From CAYRHJ01 sp964424105 (GTDB taxonomy: Bacteria; Planctomycetota; Phycisphaerae; UBA1845): 64,000 nucleotides of DNA. A program made the translations under genes and the position numbers. Shown here piece by piece: positions 16,576-25,264 of this stretch. Numbering within the stretch: the stretch's first letter is position 1; the number at the start of each line of letters is the position of its first letter. Location of the stretch: the NCBI GenBank assembly GCA_964424105.1, contig CAYRHJ010000018.1, forward strand, positions 113,486 to 177,485, in the 5' to 3' direction. The notes beneath the pieces are model-generated. The model did no database searches, had not been told where the DNA came from, and worked only from the letters and a program-made list of their open reading frames with translations.

Positions 16576-19476
16576 TTATTCCTGCGGTGTTTCGGCGTCT
16601 TCAACCGTTCCCGCATCGGGCGGCGATTGCGGAATGGCGATCACTCGGAATTGCCGCTCCGGGACGTCATATTTTCGCAAAACGTCTCGAACTTGCGACG
16701 CTGAAAAAACTTGCAACGCCTCGGTCTCGGTCTGGTCTTCCCGAGGCGAACGACCGTGCATGTCCAGTTGACTCAGCAGCGCGGACCAGTAGCGAACTTC
16801 CTTGAGCGCGTCCTGTGTGACTTGGGCGAGCTGCTTCTTGGCTTCCGCCAATTCCACGTCGTTCGGCCCTTCTTGCGTCAGTTTCGACATCATCCCACGA
16901 ATTTCATCGGCCAGCTTCGATGCGTCGGAAGGCGCGCAGGGGGCACCGGCGACGAAGCGCCCGGCTTCACGCATCACAAACGAAGCCTGACTGACCGCAC
17001 GAATGGATTTGACAAGCCCCATTTCCTCGCGGAGCCGCTTATCCAATCGCTGCTGTAGGACGTGGGCGGCCAAGTCCAGCGCCCGGCGATCGGAAGTTTC
17101 ACGCCCGTCACAGCCCACGAAGCCCACCGCGACCATGGCCTCCGCGGACTCGTTGCTCCCGTCGGTCACAACGGTCTCCAACGCTTCTCGCGGGCCGGGG
17201 ATTCGCCTCAACGTTCGATATCGATCGAGATGATCCGCGTCGCGCGAACGCTTGGGCAGGGACGCGACGTACTTCTCCAGAAGCGGTTTCAATTCGTCCA
17301 ACGAAATGGAACCCACGACCGAGACCTCGATGGGCGCTTCGCGGCTGAGACGATCAAACCAAGCCTGCGTCATGTCGACCGTCAGGCGATCGACGCGCTC
17401 TTTCGACCAAAAGGCCAATCGCGAATCGCCGTCGGAAAGCAATCGCTCCATCGTTTCGGCCGCGGCGTAACGCGGTGATTTCTTGTATTCGGCGGCCATG
17501 TCGCGCGTTTGCTGCTGCCATTGTTCAAACGCTTCCGAATTTACGCGGCCATCGGTCAACAGAAGATATAACTGTTCCAAGCCGTTGCCAAGTTCGGTTC
17601 GAGTGGACTGAACGCGAATCTCGAATGTATCCATCCCGGAAACGTGAGCACGCAACTGAACGAACTTGCCGTGTTGAATGTCGTAAATGTTCCGGCGGGA
17701 ATGACGGGAAGTGGACGGCTCGTTGATCACGATCGCCGCCGCCTGTGTGACGCCGGCATTGTCGGCGGTTTCTTCGATCGTTCCGCCCGCCAGCGAAACG
17801 GTCACGAATACGAATTCGTTGGCTTGTTCCATAAATCGATGATGCACACGCACGCCGTTCGAAAGCGTCAGGCTGGTGACACCGAATTCCTCGTCCAAGC
17901 TGCTTTCTACGATCGAGCCGGGCGTGGGCGGCGTTTCCAGCAATGTGCGGGGGGCGAGTTGTTCGGGCAGGGGCTCAATCTCCTTCTCCCAGGTTTCGTT
18001 GACGACGGCAAGGACTTCCTCGGATGTCGGGGGGGTCACTCCATCCGATTCGGCAACGATGACGACGTACGCGAACGCCCCCGGTGAAAAATAATCGCGA
18101 AACACGTGATCCAATTCATCGATCCGAATGGTCTGCAAGAGTTCGCGATACAGCTTGTATTCCTGCAACAACGACATGATCGGTTTGTTGTCGTTGACCG
18201 CGCTCGCGATGTCGAACAGGATGGCGCGAGACTCCCGCTCGCCTTCTTCGCGGACCAGTTTTTGAGCGTCCGTCGTGATGTCGTACTTGGCCCAATTCAG
18301 CTCGCTGAGCGTGAACAAATGATCTCTCGTCCGTTTGATTTCCGTGATGACCCGTTCGAGCATCGGCCGCCAGGGCTGGTCCGTCCCCTCGGCGGAAACA
18401 CTCACCAGCAGCCCCGAATTGAAGAAGTTGAGCAATGACACACTTGCGTTGCTGAACGGAGCCTCGCCCGCCTGAACCGCCATCTTGAACCGCTGACTCA
18501 TGATCCAGGCTGCGACAGACTCGACCAAGTCTTGACGCCATTGCTCTTTCGTCGTGGTTACCGGCCGACCTTCACGCAGCTTCATCATCTGGATCTTCAC
18601 GCCCGCGACCTCGGGGTCGGTCACGACAAACGCTTTGCGCGATGCAAACGGAGTCAATTCCGCCGATTTTGGTTCGGGCAAAGCGGCCGCGGGCGCCTCC
18701 TCCGAAAACCATCTCTCGATCATCGGCAAGACGTTCTCCGATTGAACGTCGCCCACCACTATGAGCGTCATCCGTTCGGGTCGATACCAGGTCTTGTAAT
18801 ATTTTTCCAATTGGCCGCGGTCCGCTTCAGTGATGACCTTGGCATCTCCCACGGGCAGATGATTGGCGAACCGCGACCCGGCGAATAATTGAGGCCAAAG
18901 CTTGTCCCGCACGCGCTGAAACGACGTTTGGCCCTCCACCCGCTCTTTCAATAGTACACGACGCTCGCGATCGACTTGTTCCGGCATGAACGACACCCGA
19001 AAGGCGTAATCACTGAGCACCATCAACGCCTCTTCGACGTTCTGCGGACCGCTTTGCTGCGTAAACACCATGTATGCCGTTTGATCGAAACCGGTGAACG
19101 CATTCAGGTCAGGCCCAAACTCCATGCCATTGCTTTCATACCACGTCACAAGATTGCCGGGAGGGAAATTCTCCGAGCCGTGAAAGCACATGTGCTGGAT
19201 GAAGTGGGCCAAGCCACGCTCGTTCTCATCTTCGTTCAAGGAGCCGGAGCGAACGTGCAGCATCAAGGACAGTTGCCCCGGCGGGTTGTCATGCTGCCGA
19301 ACGATCCAGGTCAAGCCGTTGGCCAGCGTTCCCGTTTCCAGCCGCTCGTCGGTGGGAAGCGGTTGGCCAAGCGACGGAGCGTTAGTCGACAATAGAATCG
19401 CGAATAGCGTGACGCTGGGCCACACCCGTGTTCTGTTCAGCCTCTTCATTTCGAAATTTCTCGATGTTGCCTTCAT
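16576..19476 (-). CDS. M16-family peptidase-like protein with substituted catalytic Glu (HFIQH)
   Basis: A 966-residue exported protein of the PqqL-like M16 family, with the full four-domain (two-half) length. A hydrophobic signal segment lies near residues 20-38. The zinc motif, normally HxxEH, reads H91-F-I-Q94-H95 (context GLAHFIQHMCFHG). The two histidines and the third ligand E171 (DRERRVLLKE), 76 residues after H95 as expected, are kept, but the catalytic Glu base is Gln (codon CAG at 19195-19197). The C-terminal half carries the usual inactive M16 domain. It may therefore bind zinc without hydrolysing peptides, or act as the non-catalytic partner of another M16 protein such as the one at 25265-27994. 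A single base error in the sequence could also explain it. Confidence 0.88.
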   Translation of the reverse strand: MKATSRNFEMKRLNRTRVWPSVTLFAILLSTNAPSLGQPLPTDERLETGTLANGLTWIVRQHDNPPGQLSLMLHVRSGSLNEDENERGLAHFIQHMCFHGSENFPPGNLVTWYESNGMEFGPDLNAFTGFDQTAYMVFTQQSGPQNVEEALMVLSDYAFRVSFMPEQVDRERRVLLKERVEGQTSFQRVRDKLWPQLFAGSRFANHLPVGDAKVITEADRGQLEKYYKTWYRPERMTLIVVGDVQSENVLPMIERWFSEEAPAAALPEPKSAELTPFASRKAFVVTDPEVAGVKIQMMKLREGRPVTTTKEQWRQDLVESVAAWIMSQRFKMAVQAGEAPFSNASVSLLNFFNSGLLVSVSAEGTDQPWRPMLERVITEIKRTRDHLFTLSELNWAKYDITTDAQKLVREEGERESRAILFDIASAVNDNKPIMSLLQEYKLYRELLQTIRIDELDHVFRDYFSPGAFAYVVIVAESDGVTPPTSEEVLAVVNETWEKEIEPLPEQLAPRTLLETPPTPGSIVESSLDEEFGVTSLTLSNGVRVHHRFMEQANEFVFVTVSLAGGTIEETADNAGVTQAAAIVINEPSTSRHSRRNIYDIQHGKFVQLRAHVSGMDTFEIRVQSTRTELGNGLEQLYLLLTDGRVNSEAFEQWQQQTRDMAAEYKKSPRYAAAETMERLLSDGDSRLAFWSKERVDRLTVDMTQAWFDRLSREAPIEVSVVGSISLDELKPLLEKYVASLPKRSRDADHLDRYRTLRRIPGPREALETVVTDGSNESAEAMVAVGFVGCDGRETSDRRALDLAAHVLQQRLDKRLREEMGLVKSIRAVSQASFVMREAGRFVAGAPCAPSDASKLADEIRGMMSKLTQEGPNDVELAEAKKQLAQVTQDALKEVRYWSALLSQLDMHGRSPREDQTETEALQVFSASQVRDVLRKYDVPERQFRVIAIPQSPPDAGTVEDAETPQE

Positions 19477-19744
19477 GCCGTTATCTTATCAGTGCCGCGA
19501 CCGCATCCGTCATTCCGGCGTAGGCCGGAATCCAGTCCGTAGGGCGGATTTCACCCGCTTCTTAACAGAGCCGCGAGCGCAAAGCGAGCGGTCTTCCATT
19601 CCAAATCACTTCACGAGCCGCGAGCGCAAAGCGAGCGGTCCCCCGCAACGCGCCTGCATCTCCGCACCACGACCGCAAGGGAGCGGTCTTCCGGTCCATT
19701 CGAACGGCAGGTCGGCCATTGTGTTTGTCGCTCTTAAACACGTC
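19477..19744. repeat. R3 and R2 repeats between the M16-like and LON genes
   Basis: An R3 element (cattccggcgtaggccgg) lies at 19509-19535. R2 variants lie at 19568-19593 and 19615-19640, with a partial R2 (accgcaagggagcggtc) near 19680. No gene. The M16-like gene must be transcribed from this spacer. Confidence 0.8.
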
Positions 19745-20458
19745 TCAATTCAGATTGCATGGGGCTGACCAGAATGGCCGATCCACGTGACACACTTGAG
19801 CCTGTCGCCAGCTTTGCATCAGTTTATGCAACTGATAATTGAGCAAATCGGCACGCGATTCCAACGCTTCCGCTTCGAGAATCCGCTGCTTGACGACCGC
19901 GTCTTGCGGCCCCAGCAGGTGAAACGCCAGGATGTCAATCATCGTGGCTGCCGACGGCGCCCGCCGTGTCAACTCCTTCACGAAATCCGCGTCGCAAAGT
20001 CCCAATTCGGTATACTCGTTCACCACCGATCGTACTCGCTCCACGGACTCATGGACCCCGGCCAGCAGATCAGCCGGCTCGGTCGCCATCAATTCGAGCG
20101 AAGCCGTGCGATATTCGCAACCGGAATGCTCCTCGACGATACGAGCACGCGCCCGTCCCACCACCAGAATGTTGAAACATCCTTCGGGAAGCGGCAGAAT
20201 CTGAAGGACTTCGCCCAGTCCCACCGTCCGATGAATCGGCGCGCTCGGCGAAAAATAATGATCCTCGGAATTCTTGGCCAACAGGGCGATGGCGATCCAT
20301 CGCTTATTCGGCGGCTTGACACGCAAATCCTCGACCATCGCGCGATATCGAGGCTCAAAGACGCGCAGCGGCAGGACGCATCCCGGCAACAATGTGCAGT
20401 TCGGTAGCGGAAACAGGGGCACGGCTTCGCTGACTTCGGGCGACCTCGACTGTCTCAT
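19745..20458 (-). CDS. LON substrate-binding domain protein
   Basis: About 237 residues from the ATG at 20458; an upstream in-frame ATG at 20527 would add a non-family N-terminus. Residues 10-200 match the N-terminal substrate-binding domain of Lon: VPLFPLPNCTLLPGCVLPLRVFEPRYRAMV, then VGLGEVLQILPLPEGCFNILVVGRAR, followed by the helical bundle ending NYQLHKLMQSW. There is no AAA+ or protease domain, so this is a stand-alone LON protein like the YcgR/ECs family found in many bacteria. Proposed roles for such proteins (adapter, nucleic-acid or substrate binding) are unproven. Confidence 0.88.
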   Translation of the reverse strand: MRQSRSPEVSEAVPLFPLPNCTLLPGCVLPLRVFEPRYRAMVEDLRVKPPNKRWIAIALLAKNSEDHYFSPSAPIHRTVGLGEVLQILPLPEGCFNILVVGRARARIVEEHSGCEYRTASLELMATEPADLLAGVHESVERVRSVVNEYTELGLCDADFVKELTRRAPSAATMIDILAFHLLGPQDAVVKQRILEAEALESRADLLNYQLHKLMQSWRQAQVCHVDRPFWSAPCNLN

Positions 20459-20644
20459 CGCAGGATTGTAATTTCGTGCACCGCGAAAGGCCAGCCTCGA
20501 AGCACCCGAATCTGCGGCTGCCATCATGCCTCGTTGGGGAATCCGAGTTTCTGAACACCGGAATTCGTAGACTCCCCACCCACAAATATCGTTGACAATC
20601 TCGTTTGCAGGTTCAAAATGGTCATGCCATTCGAAGAAACAGGC

Positions 20645-20672
20645 TTGATCCTCGGGATTGGCCTGTTATGAT
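20645..20672 (+). promoter_or_regulatory. Candidate sigma70-like promoter of the small lipoprotein gene
   Basis: TTGATC at 20645-20650 and TATGAT at 20667-20672 are separated by 16 bp. The predicted start near 20679 gives a leader of about 30 nt that contains the ribosome site aaggaacgg before the ATG at 20709. Found by eye; not tested. Confidence 0.4.
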
Positions 20673-20708
20673 CCCGCGCGGATAACTTCAGTTTCAAGGA
20701 ACGGACAC

Positions 20709-20906
20709 ATGAAGATCGCAGCCATTCACAAGACGCCCCTGGCCCGTCGCCCCCTGGCTTGGTTGACCGGGCTAACGATGTTGCAAATCGGCGGATGCTC
20801 CCTGACAGACCTGCAATTGGGTTTGTTGGACGGGGTCATTCAGGTCATGACCTTCGACGTTTTTGCAGCCGCTCAGACGATCTTCCTCAACACGTTCCGC
20901 GTTTGA
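20709..20906 (+). CDS. Small lipoprotein (65 residues), unknown
   Basis: Starts MKIAAIHKTPLARRPLAWLT, with aaggaacgg just upstream. The signal sequence ends in LQIGGC, a good lipobox, so the mature peptide is about 39 residues and starts at that cysteine (CSLTDLQLGLLDGVIQVMTF). The mature part is hydrophobic and amphipathic. It is too short for a family assignment. A longer frame opens at 20658, but its start lies within the predicted promoter. It is transcribed away from the LON gene and stands alone before a repeat-filled convergent spacer. Confidence 0.65.
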   Translation: MKIAAIHKTPLARRPLAWLTGLTMLQIGGCSLTDLQLGLLDGVIQVMTFDVFAAAQTIFLNTFRV

Positions 20907-21410
20907 TCGCGAGATCATTGCGAGATCGTGGATCGACGACTTGCCTCGATGACGCGTGGTCGAACGTCGGGGCATTCGACCTGGGACATTCACCGTCATT
21001 CCGGCGCAGGCCGGAATCCAGAAGAACGCCGCACTGGACTCCGGTTTTCGCCGGGGTGACGGGACCTTCGACCTTTGACCTTCATCGTCATTCCGGCGCA
21101 GGCCGGAATCCAGCCCCCTGCTCGCCGCCTTGGACGGGTGGCCCACCTCCTTTGGAGGTGGGGGACCCGATGATGGTCGACCCACCGTGTCCCCAAAAAT
21201 CCGTCGGGCGGGTTTCACCCGCCTCTTAACAGTGCCGCGACCGTCAGGGAGCGGTCTTCTATTCCCAATCACTTCCCGAGCCGCGCGCGCAAAGCGAGCG
21301 GTCCCCCGCGTTCCGTCATTCCGGCGCTTTCATCGTCATTCCGGCGAAAGCCGGGGTCCAGTGCGGCGCGTTGAGCGCTGGATTCCGGCCTGCGCCGGAA
21401 TGACGGGGCT
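20907..21410. repeat. Convergent spacer packed with R1, R2 and R3 repeats
   Basis: R3 elements: 20995-21021, 21034-21060 (reverse), 21087-21113, about 21314-21326 (truncated), 21335-21361 and 21379-21405 (reverse). An R1 hairpin lies near 21134-21172, R2 at 21232-21256 and an R2 variant near 21280-21303. No credible gene. This is the densest mixture of the three families in the window. Confidence 0.85.
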
Positions 21411-21466
21411 TTCGACCTTCGACTTTTGACCTTTGACCTTTGACTTTTGACCTTTGACCTTCGACC
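21411..21466. repeat. 7-bp tandem repeat, eight units
   Basis: Eight units of ttygacc/tttgact in a row. Three related units occur about 350 bp earlier near 21065-21083. The array ends three bases before the stop codon (cta at 21470-21472) of the gene read from the other strand. Confidence 0.9.
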
Positions 21467-21469
21467 TGA

Positions 21470-22939
21470 CTACCGAATCGTCCCGGTCCGGCGAATGCGC
21501 GAACTCTCGAATCCGTAAAGCCCCTGACCCTCAGCCTTCCACCATTCCCGGATACGCTCAATGGCCTTTTGACGCGATTCCGGCGGTGCGTCTTGCGAAT
21601 ACCGAAAATCACGTCCAGTCAGATTCTGGATCACGCGGGCGGCCATCTCCGCTCGCGAATCGCCCTGCATCGTCGCCCGCGATGGCCGATTCACCTTGGA
21701 ATAGTCGGTGAACGGGTCGTCGACGCCCAGCGCCTCAGCCGCGACGGCCACCGCGTTTCGATTGTCCGTCTCGCCGATCACGAAAAGTATCATGCGGCTG
21801 ATCTTGTTTTCGGATTCAGAGCTTTTGCTGCAATCTTCCCGGACCAGGCGAGCCAGCAGCTCATATTCGCGTTGGGACCCGTACGCGACGAGCATATCGA
21901 TTTCGTGCCGGGAGGGCGTTTCACCCTGACTGTTCCGCATCAAGATCTCGTTCAGGAATGAACGGTCACCCAACGCACCCAGCCGATGGGCAACGGTCGG
22001 ACGAACCTGACCCGTATCCTCGTACAGATTTGCATGTAGATGCTTGATGGCGAAATCCGTGTGCCCCTCGACGATCATGGCCTCAATCATCGTGGATGCG
22101 TAATCGTAGGGAATCTGCCCGATGAGCCAGCCTCTGGCCTCAAGATCGGGCAGGCTTTGCGTCTCCTTCCACCATCGCCTGGCCAGATCGATCACGCCCG
22201 AACGGACCGCCTCATGAGACTGGGCAAACCATTCCGTGCCGCCGCTGCGATAAAACGTGCAGCGCGTGATGGCTTCCAGCAACGCCAAGGCCAAGTCGCT
22301 CCGCAGACACAATACGGAGGGTCGGTGCGAACCCGTCATCATGAACACGCTGCGCGTCGCCGTGCGGTCTTCCAGTGCGTCCAGCAATACCGGAATCATC
22401 TCACGACCCCGCTTGAAAACACGGATGGCTGGATCAATGAATTCGTGCTCCGGTTGCAGGCCCAAACTGACCCAGTGAATCTCCAGCGAATTGTCGGCTT
22501 TGCGGTGCAGGTGAAGCGGTTGAAGGATAAGACCGACGTCAGGACTCGTATCAGGAGCGCTGAGGATCTGCGAATACATCAGCGCAGCCACCAGGCTTTC
22601 GGGCGAATCATTCGGACCGGCGATGGCCGTCGATTCGACCTGCTCCTCCGCCAATCGGATGGATTTCAGGTAACGGGCGATTTGATCGGCATGCGGGGTG
22701 GTGCCGGCCTTTTCAAGACTCCGTTCAACGTCCGCGGCGATTTCGGACCAGGGGTGACCCTGCCCGACGCGTGCGCAAGCTTCACTCCATGCGCCCAGCA
22801 ACTCCACGTCTCGCTGCTGCTCCGTGACGTCGTCGGCTTGCCCGTACGCCGTTTGCGGGAACGGAGTCCACGCCATCCATACCGATGTGCAAACTACTCC
22901 GAGTTTCCGGGCGATGGACAAACCGCGCGATCGATTCAC
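21470..22939 (-). CDS. Exported helical-repeat (HEAT-like) protein, unknown
   Basis: 489 residues from a GTG at 22939 whose GTGA overlaps the TGA of the upstream dehydrogenase gene. Residues 1-35 form a signal peptide (ARKLGVVCTSVWMAWTPFPQTAYGQA). The mature protein is almost all alpha helix: pairs of helices such as PAIRVFKRGREMIPVLLDALED, HEAVRSGVIDLARRWWKE and HEIDMLVAYGSQREYELLARLV look like HEAT or armadillo units. No catalytic motif is visible. It ends in a conserved-looking tail (RQKAIERIREWWKAEGQGLY). A longer ATG start at 23026 would overlap the dehydrogenase by 91 bp and is less likely. The coupling suggests a link to cell-envelope polysaccharide work; function unknown. Confidence 0.75.
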   Translation of the reverse strand: MNRSRGLSIARKLGVVCTSVWMAWTPFPQTAYGQADDVTEQQRDVELLGAWSEACARVGQGHPWSEIAADVERSLEKAGTTPHADQIARYLKSIRLAEEQVESTAIAGPNDSPESLVAALMYSQILSAPDTSPDVGLILQPLHLHRKADNSLEIHWVSLGLQPEHEFIDPAIRVFKRGREMIPVLLDALEDRTATRSVFMMTGSHRPSVLCLRSDLALALLEAITRCTFYRSGGTEWFAQSHEAVRSGVIDLARRWWKETQSLPDLEARGWLIGQIPYDYASTMIEAMIVEGHTDFAIKHLHANLYEDTGQVRPTVAHRLGALGDRSFLNEILMRNSQGETPSRHEIDMLVAYGSQREYELLARLVREDCSKSSESENKISRMILFVIGETDNRNAVAVAAEALGVDDPFTDYSKVNRPSRATMQGDSRAEMAARVIQNLTGRDFRYSQDAPPESRQKAIERIREWWKAEGQGLYGFESSRIRRTGTIR

Positions 22940-24255
22940 GCTTTGACCACTTTCGCCCGACCGTTGCGGCATCCAGCCGTGGCGTTTCGCGTGTCGACAA
23001 TCAATTTGGAGTGTTTGACGATCCATGGGTAGTCGTAGGCGTTGTGATCGGTGGCAATGAGCACGCAGTCATAACTGCCCAGCATAGCCTCGGTCAACTT
23101 CTTGCTCTTCATTCGCAAATCGTGCTCGCGTTGCCGCGGCGTCGCAGGCACATAAGGATCATTATAGTCGACTTTGGCTCCTTTTGCCCGCAACAGCTCG
23201 ATCAGCTCGATCGAGGGAGACTCGCGTATGTCGTCGACGTCCTTCTTGTAGGCCAAACCCAACACGAGAATCTTGGAATCTTTGACGGATTTGCGCCGTT
23301 CGTTCAGTGCGTCGATCACCCGGCGGATGACGTATTCCGGCATTTGGGTATTGATTTCACCCGCCAACTCGATAAATCGCGTCGACATATCGAATTCCCG
23401 CGCTCGCCACGTCAGGTAAAACGGATCGATGGGAATACAGTGGCCACCAAGCCCGGGACCCGGATAGAACGCTTGAAAGCCGAACGGCTTAGTGGCCGCC
23501 GCCGCCACGACCTCCCACACATCAATGCCCATTCTGTCCAGCAAGACTTTCAATTCGTTAATCAATGCGATATTGACGGATCGGTAGACGTTTTCGAGGA
23601 TTTTGCAGCATTCCGCCACCTCGCAGCTCGACACCGGCACCACTTTTGAAATTGCCGCTTCATAGAGCTTAACTGCCGCTTTTCGGCTTTTCGGTCCGAT
23701 TCCACCCACCACTTTGGGAATCGTTTCCGTTGTAAAATCCGTTCGGCCAGGGTCTTCCCGTTCAGGGGAATAGGCGAGATAAAAATCCTTTTCCGACTTG
23801 AATCCGGATTCCTCGAGCAGTGGCCTGATCAAGTCGCGGGTCGTACCGGGATACGTGGTGCTCTCCAGGACTATCAGTTGCCCTTTACGGAGGTTCGGCG
23901 ACAACATGCGAGCCGTGCTCTCGACGTAGCTCATGTCCGGCTCGCGGGTCTTGGTCAGGGGCGTTGGAACGCATATCAGTATTGCGCCGCAGGTTCGCAT
24001 CTCTCGCGGGTCCGCCGTTGCCCGGAACTGTTTTTGCTGAACGAGCGACTTGATGAGCGTACCCGGGATGTGCTTGATATAGCTCTTGCCGGCGTTTAAT
24101 TGCTCGACCTTTTTGACGTCGACATCCAGCCCCAAAACCCGAAAGCCGGCACCGCAGAATGTCCGGGCCAGCGGCAATCCAACGTACCCCAGCCCGACAA
24201 TGCCGACGAGTGACTTTCGAGACTCCACATCACTCAAAAAACTGCTAATGGACAA
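22936..24255 (-). CDS. wbpA: UDP-GlcNAc(A)/UDP-sugar 6-dehydrogenase family protein (WbpA/TviB-like)
   Basis: NAD-dependent oxidation of the C6 hydroxyl of a UDP-sugar to the uronic acid, for surface polysaccharide. About 439 residues. The Rossmann motif is VGIVGLGYVGLPLA. The middle domain has SPEREDPGR and EVAECCKILENVYRSVNIALINEL. The catalytic cysteine lies in GPGLGGHCIPIDPFY, and the C-terminal domain begins ILVLGLAYKKDVDDIRESP. The sequence is closer to WbpA/TviB than to UDP-glucose dehydrogenases, but the substrate is an inference. A TTG at 24255 has aaaggag eight bases upstream and gives the normal N-terminus; the ATG at 24312 adds 19 residues. The gene overlaps its downstream neighbour. 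Confidence 0.9.
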   Translation of the reverse strand: MSISSFLSDVESRKSLVGIVGLGYVGLPLARTFCGAGFRVLGLDVDVKKVEQLNAGKSYIKHIPGTLIKSLVQQKQFRATADPREMRTCGAILICVPTPLTKTREPDMSYVESTARMLSPNLRKGQLIVLESTTYPGTTRDLIRPLLEESGFKSEKDFYLAYSPEREDPGRTDFTTETIPKVVGGIGPKSRKAAVKLYEAAISKVVPVSSCEVAECCKILENVYRSVNIALINELKVLLDRMGIDVWEVVAAAATKPFGFQAFYPGPGLGGHCIPIDPFYLTWRAREFDMSTRFIELAGEINTQMPEYVIRRVIDALNERRKSVKDSKILVLGLAYKKDVDDIRESPSIELIELLRAKGAKVDYNDPYVPATPRQREHDLRMKSKKLTEAMLGSYDCVLIATDHNAYDYPWIVKHSKLIVDTRNATAGCRNGRAKVVKA

Positions 24256-24562
24256 CGGAAAAACTCCTTTTATCGGTCCCATCGAATTCGACCGGATCAT
24301 CATAGCTGGCATTCAATCGGTCGTATACGCCCGTAGAAGATCGGCAATTATGCGGTAGGAGTGTGGAGCCGCAACGGAAGTTTGGCTTTATTCACGGGCC
24401 TCCGCCGCGGCCAATCTTGCAACAGACAATGCAGAAAATAAATTCACACTGGTTCCACGGATCGATCGCGAACTCGCCCAGCTCGGTCATGGATGACAAG
24501 TTGGGGTACTCTCTCGGCAAGATTTGTCAGGCAATAGCGACTGACCGATCAACGACTGAAAA

Positions 24563-24634
24563 AGCCGACGGTGGGACTCGAACCCACAACCTCAGCTTTA
24601 CGAAAGCTGTGCTCTACCATTGAGCTACGTCGGC
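24563..24634 (-). tRNA. tRNA-Thr, anticodon CGT
   Basis: Read on the minus strand, the 72 nt fold into a full cloverleaf. The acceptor stem is GCCGACG/CGTCGGC with a T discriminator. The D arm is GCTC-AATGGTA-GAGC, the anticodon arm CAGCT-TTCGTAA-AGCTG (anticodon CGT, reading ACG), and the T arm GTGGG-TTCGAGT-CCCAC. The 3' CCA is not encoded. A 15-bp minisatellite begins 12 bp upstream of its 5' end. Confidence 0.97.
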
Positions 24635-24645
24635 ACGCGATGACA

Positions 24646-24765
24646 AACGCACCAAGTCAAAACGCACCCGGCCAATGCGCACCAGGCCAAGCCACACCCG
24701 GTCATGGCACACCCGGTCATGGCACACCCGGTCAAGCCACACCCGGTCATGGCACACCCGGTCAA
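24646..24765. repeat. 15-bp tandem repeat, eight units, upstream of tRNA-Thr
   Basis: Eight 15-bp units with the core cacacccggtcat/caa; the two units nearest the tRNA are the most diverged. The frame through it encodes PGHGTPGQA-type repeats, but I regard that as a by-product. The array occupies the place where the tRNA promoter should be (positions 24635 upward). Confidence 0.92.
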
Positions 24766-24864
24766 GCCACCGATCCATCCGACCGGGGCTGCGGCATCAT
24801 GAACGCATCCGCGCCAAAAATCAACACAGCCCGGCGTAGCGGCAGGTTTTGGGAGCATGACGCT

Positions 24865-25018
24865 TTAGGCGGGGCATTCCTCCGCCCCTGCCGGGGCGGG
24901 TCGGGTTCATAGGGTCAGCTTTCCACGGGTTTCGTCCGCCTACGGCGAACTTCACCCGTGGCTACATTCCCTCGCCCCTTGCGGGGCGAAAATCTACCCG
25001 CCTAAGCTGTCACGGACC
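24865..25018 (-). repeat. R4 element, copy 1
   Basis: About 150 bp, best read on the minus strand from gtccgtgacag. It consists of a row of small palindromes: cgcccc-gcaa-ggggcg, an inverted cacgggtgaag/cttcacccgtg-type pair, and ccgccccggcaggggcgg. It matches the segment at 41877 onward, and the first 20 bp match the right end of the window. Confidence 0.8.
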
Positions 25019-25037
25019 GACATGTTTTCTCAAACGA

Positions 25038-25170
25038 CGCACGACTTGCAATTCATCATACGCACGACTTGCAATTCATCATACGCACGACTTGCAATTC
25101 ATCATACGCACGACTTGCAATTCATCATACGCATGACTTGCAATTCATCATACGCACGACTTGCAATTCA
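25038..25170. repeat. 23-bp tandem repeat, 5.8 units
   Basis: Near-perfect head-to-tail copies of the 23-bp unit cgcacgacttgcaattcatcata (one unit has cgcatgac). There are no spacers between units, so it is not a CRISPR. It lies 95 bp from the stop codon of the M16 protease gene read from the other strand. The rest of 24635-25264 has no gene. Confidence 0.95.
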
Positions 25171-25264
25171 CTGACAGTGCCTCGTTCCTGCTCCTCGAAA
25201 TGCCGCGATAGACATGCCAGAATTGCCAGGAATGACCGTGTCAGCGGGATTGCGATTCAGAATA

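Noticed and set aside
24571..24912. 113-residue frame with PGHGTPGQA repeats
   Set aside because: It starts inside the tRNA gene on the opposite strand and simply translates the 15-bp array. It has no ribosome site and no conserved part.
25038..25170. Possible CRISPR array
   Set aside because: The 23-bp units are directly joined with no unique spacers, and there are no cas genes. It is a minisatellite.
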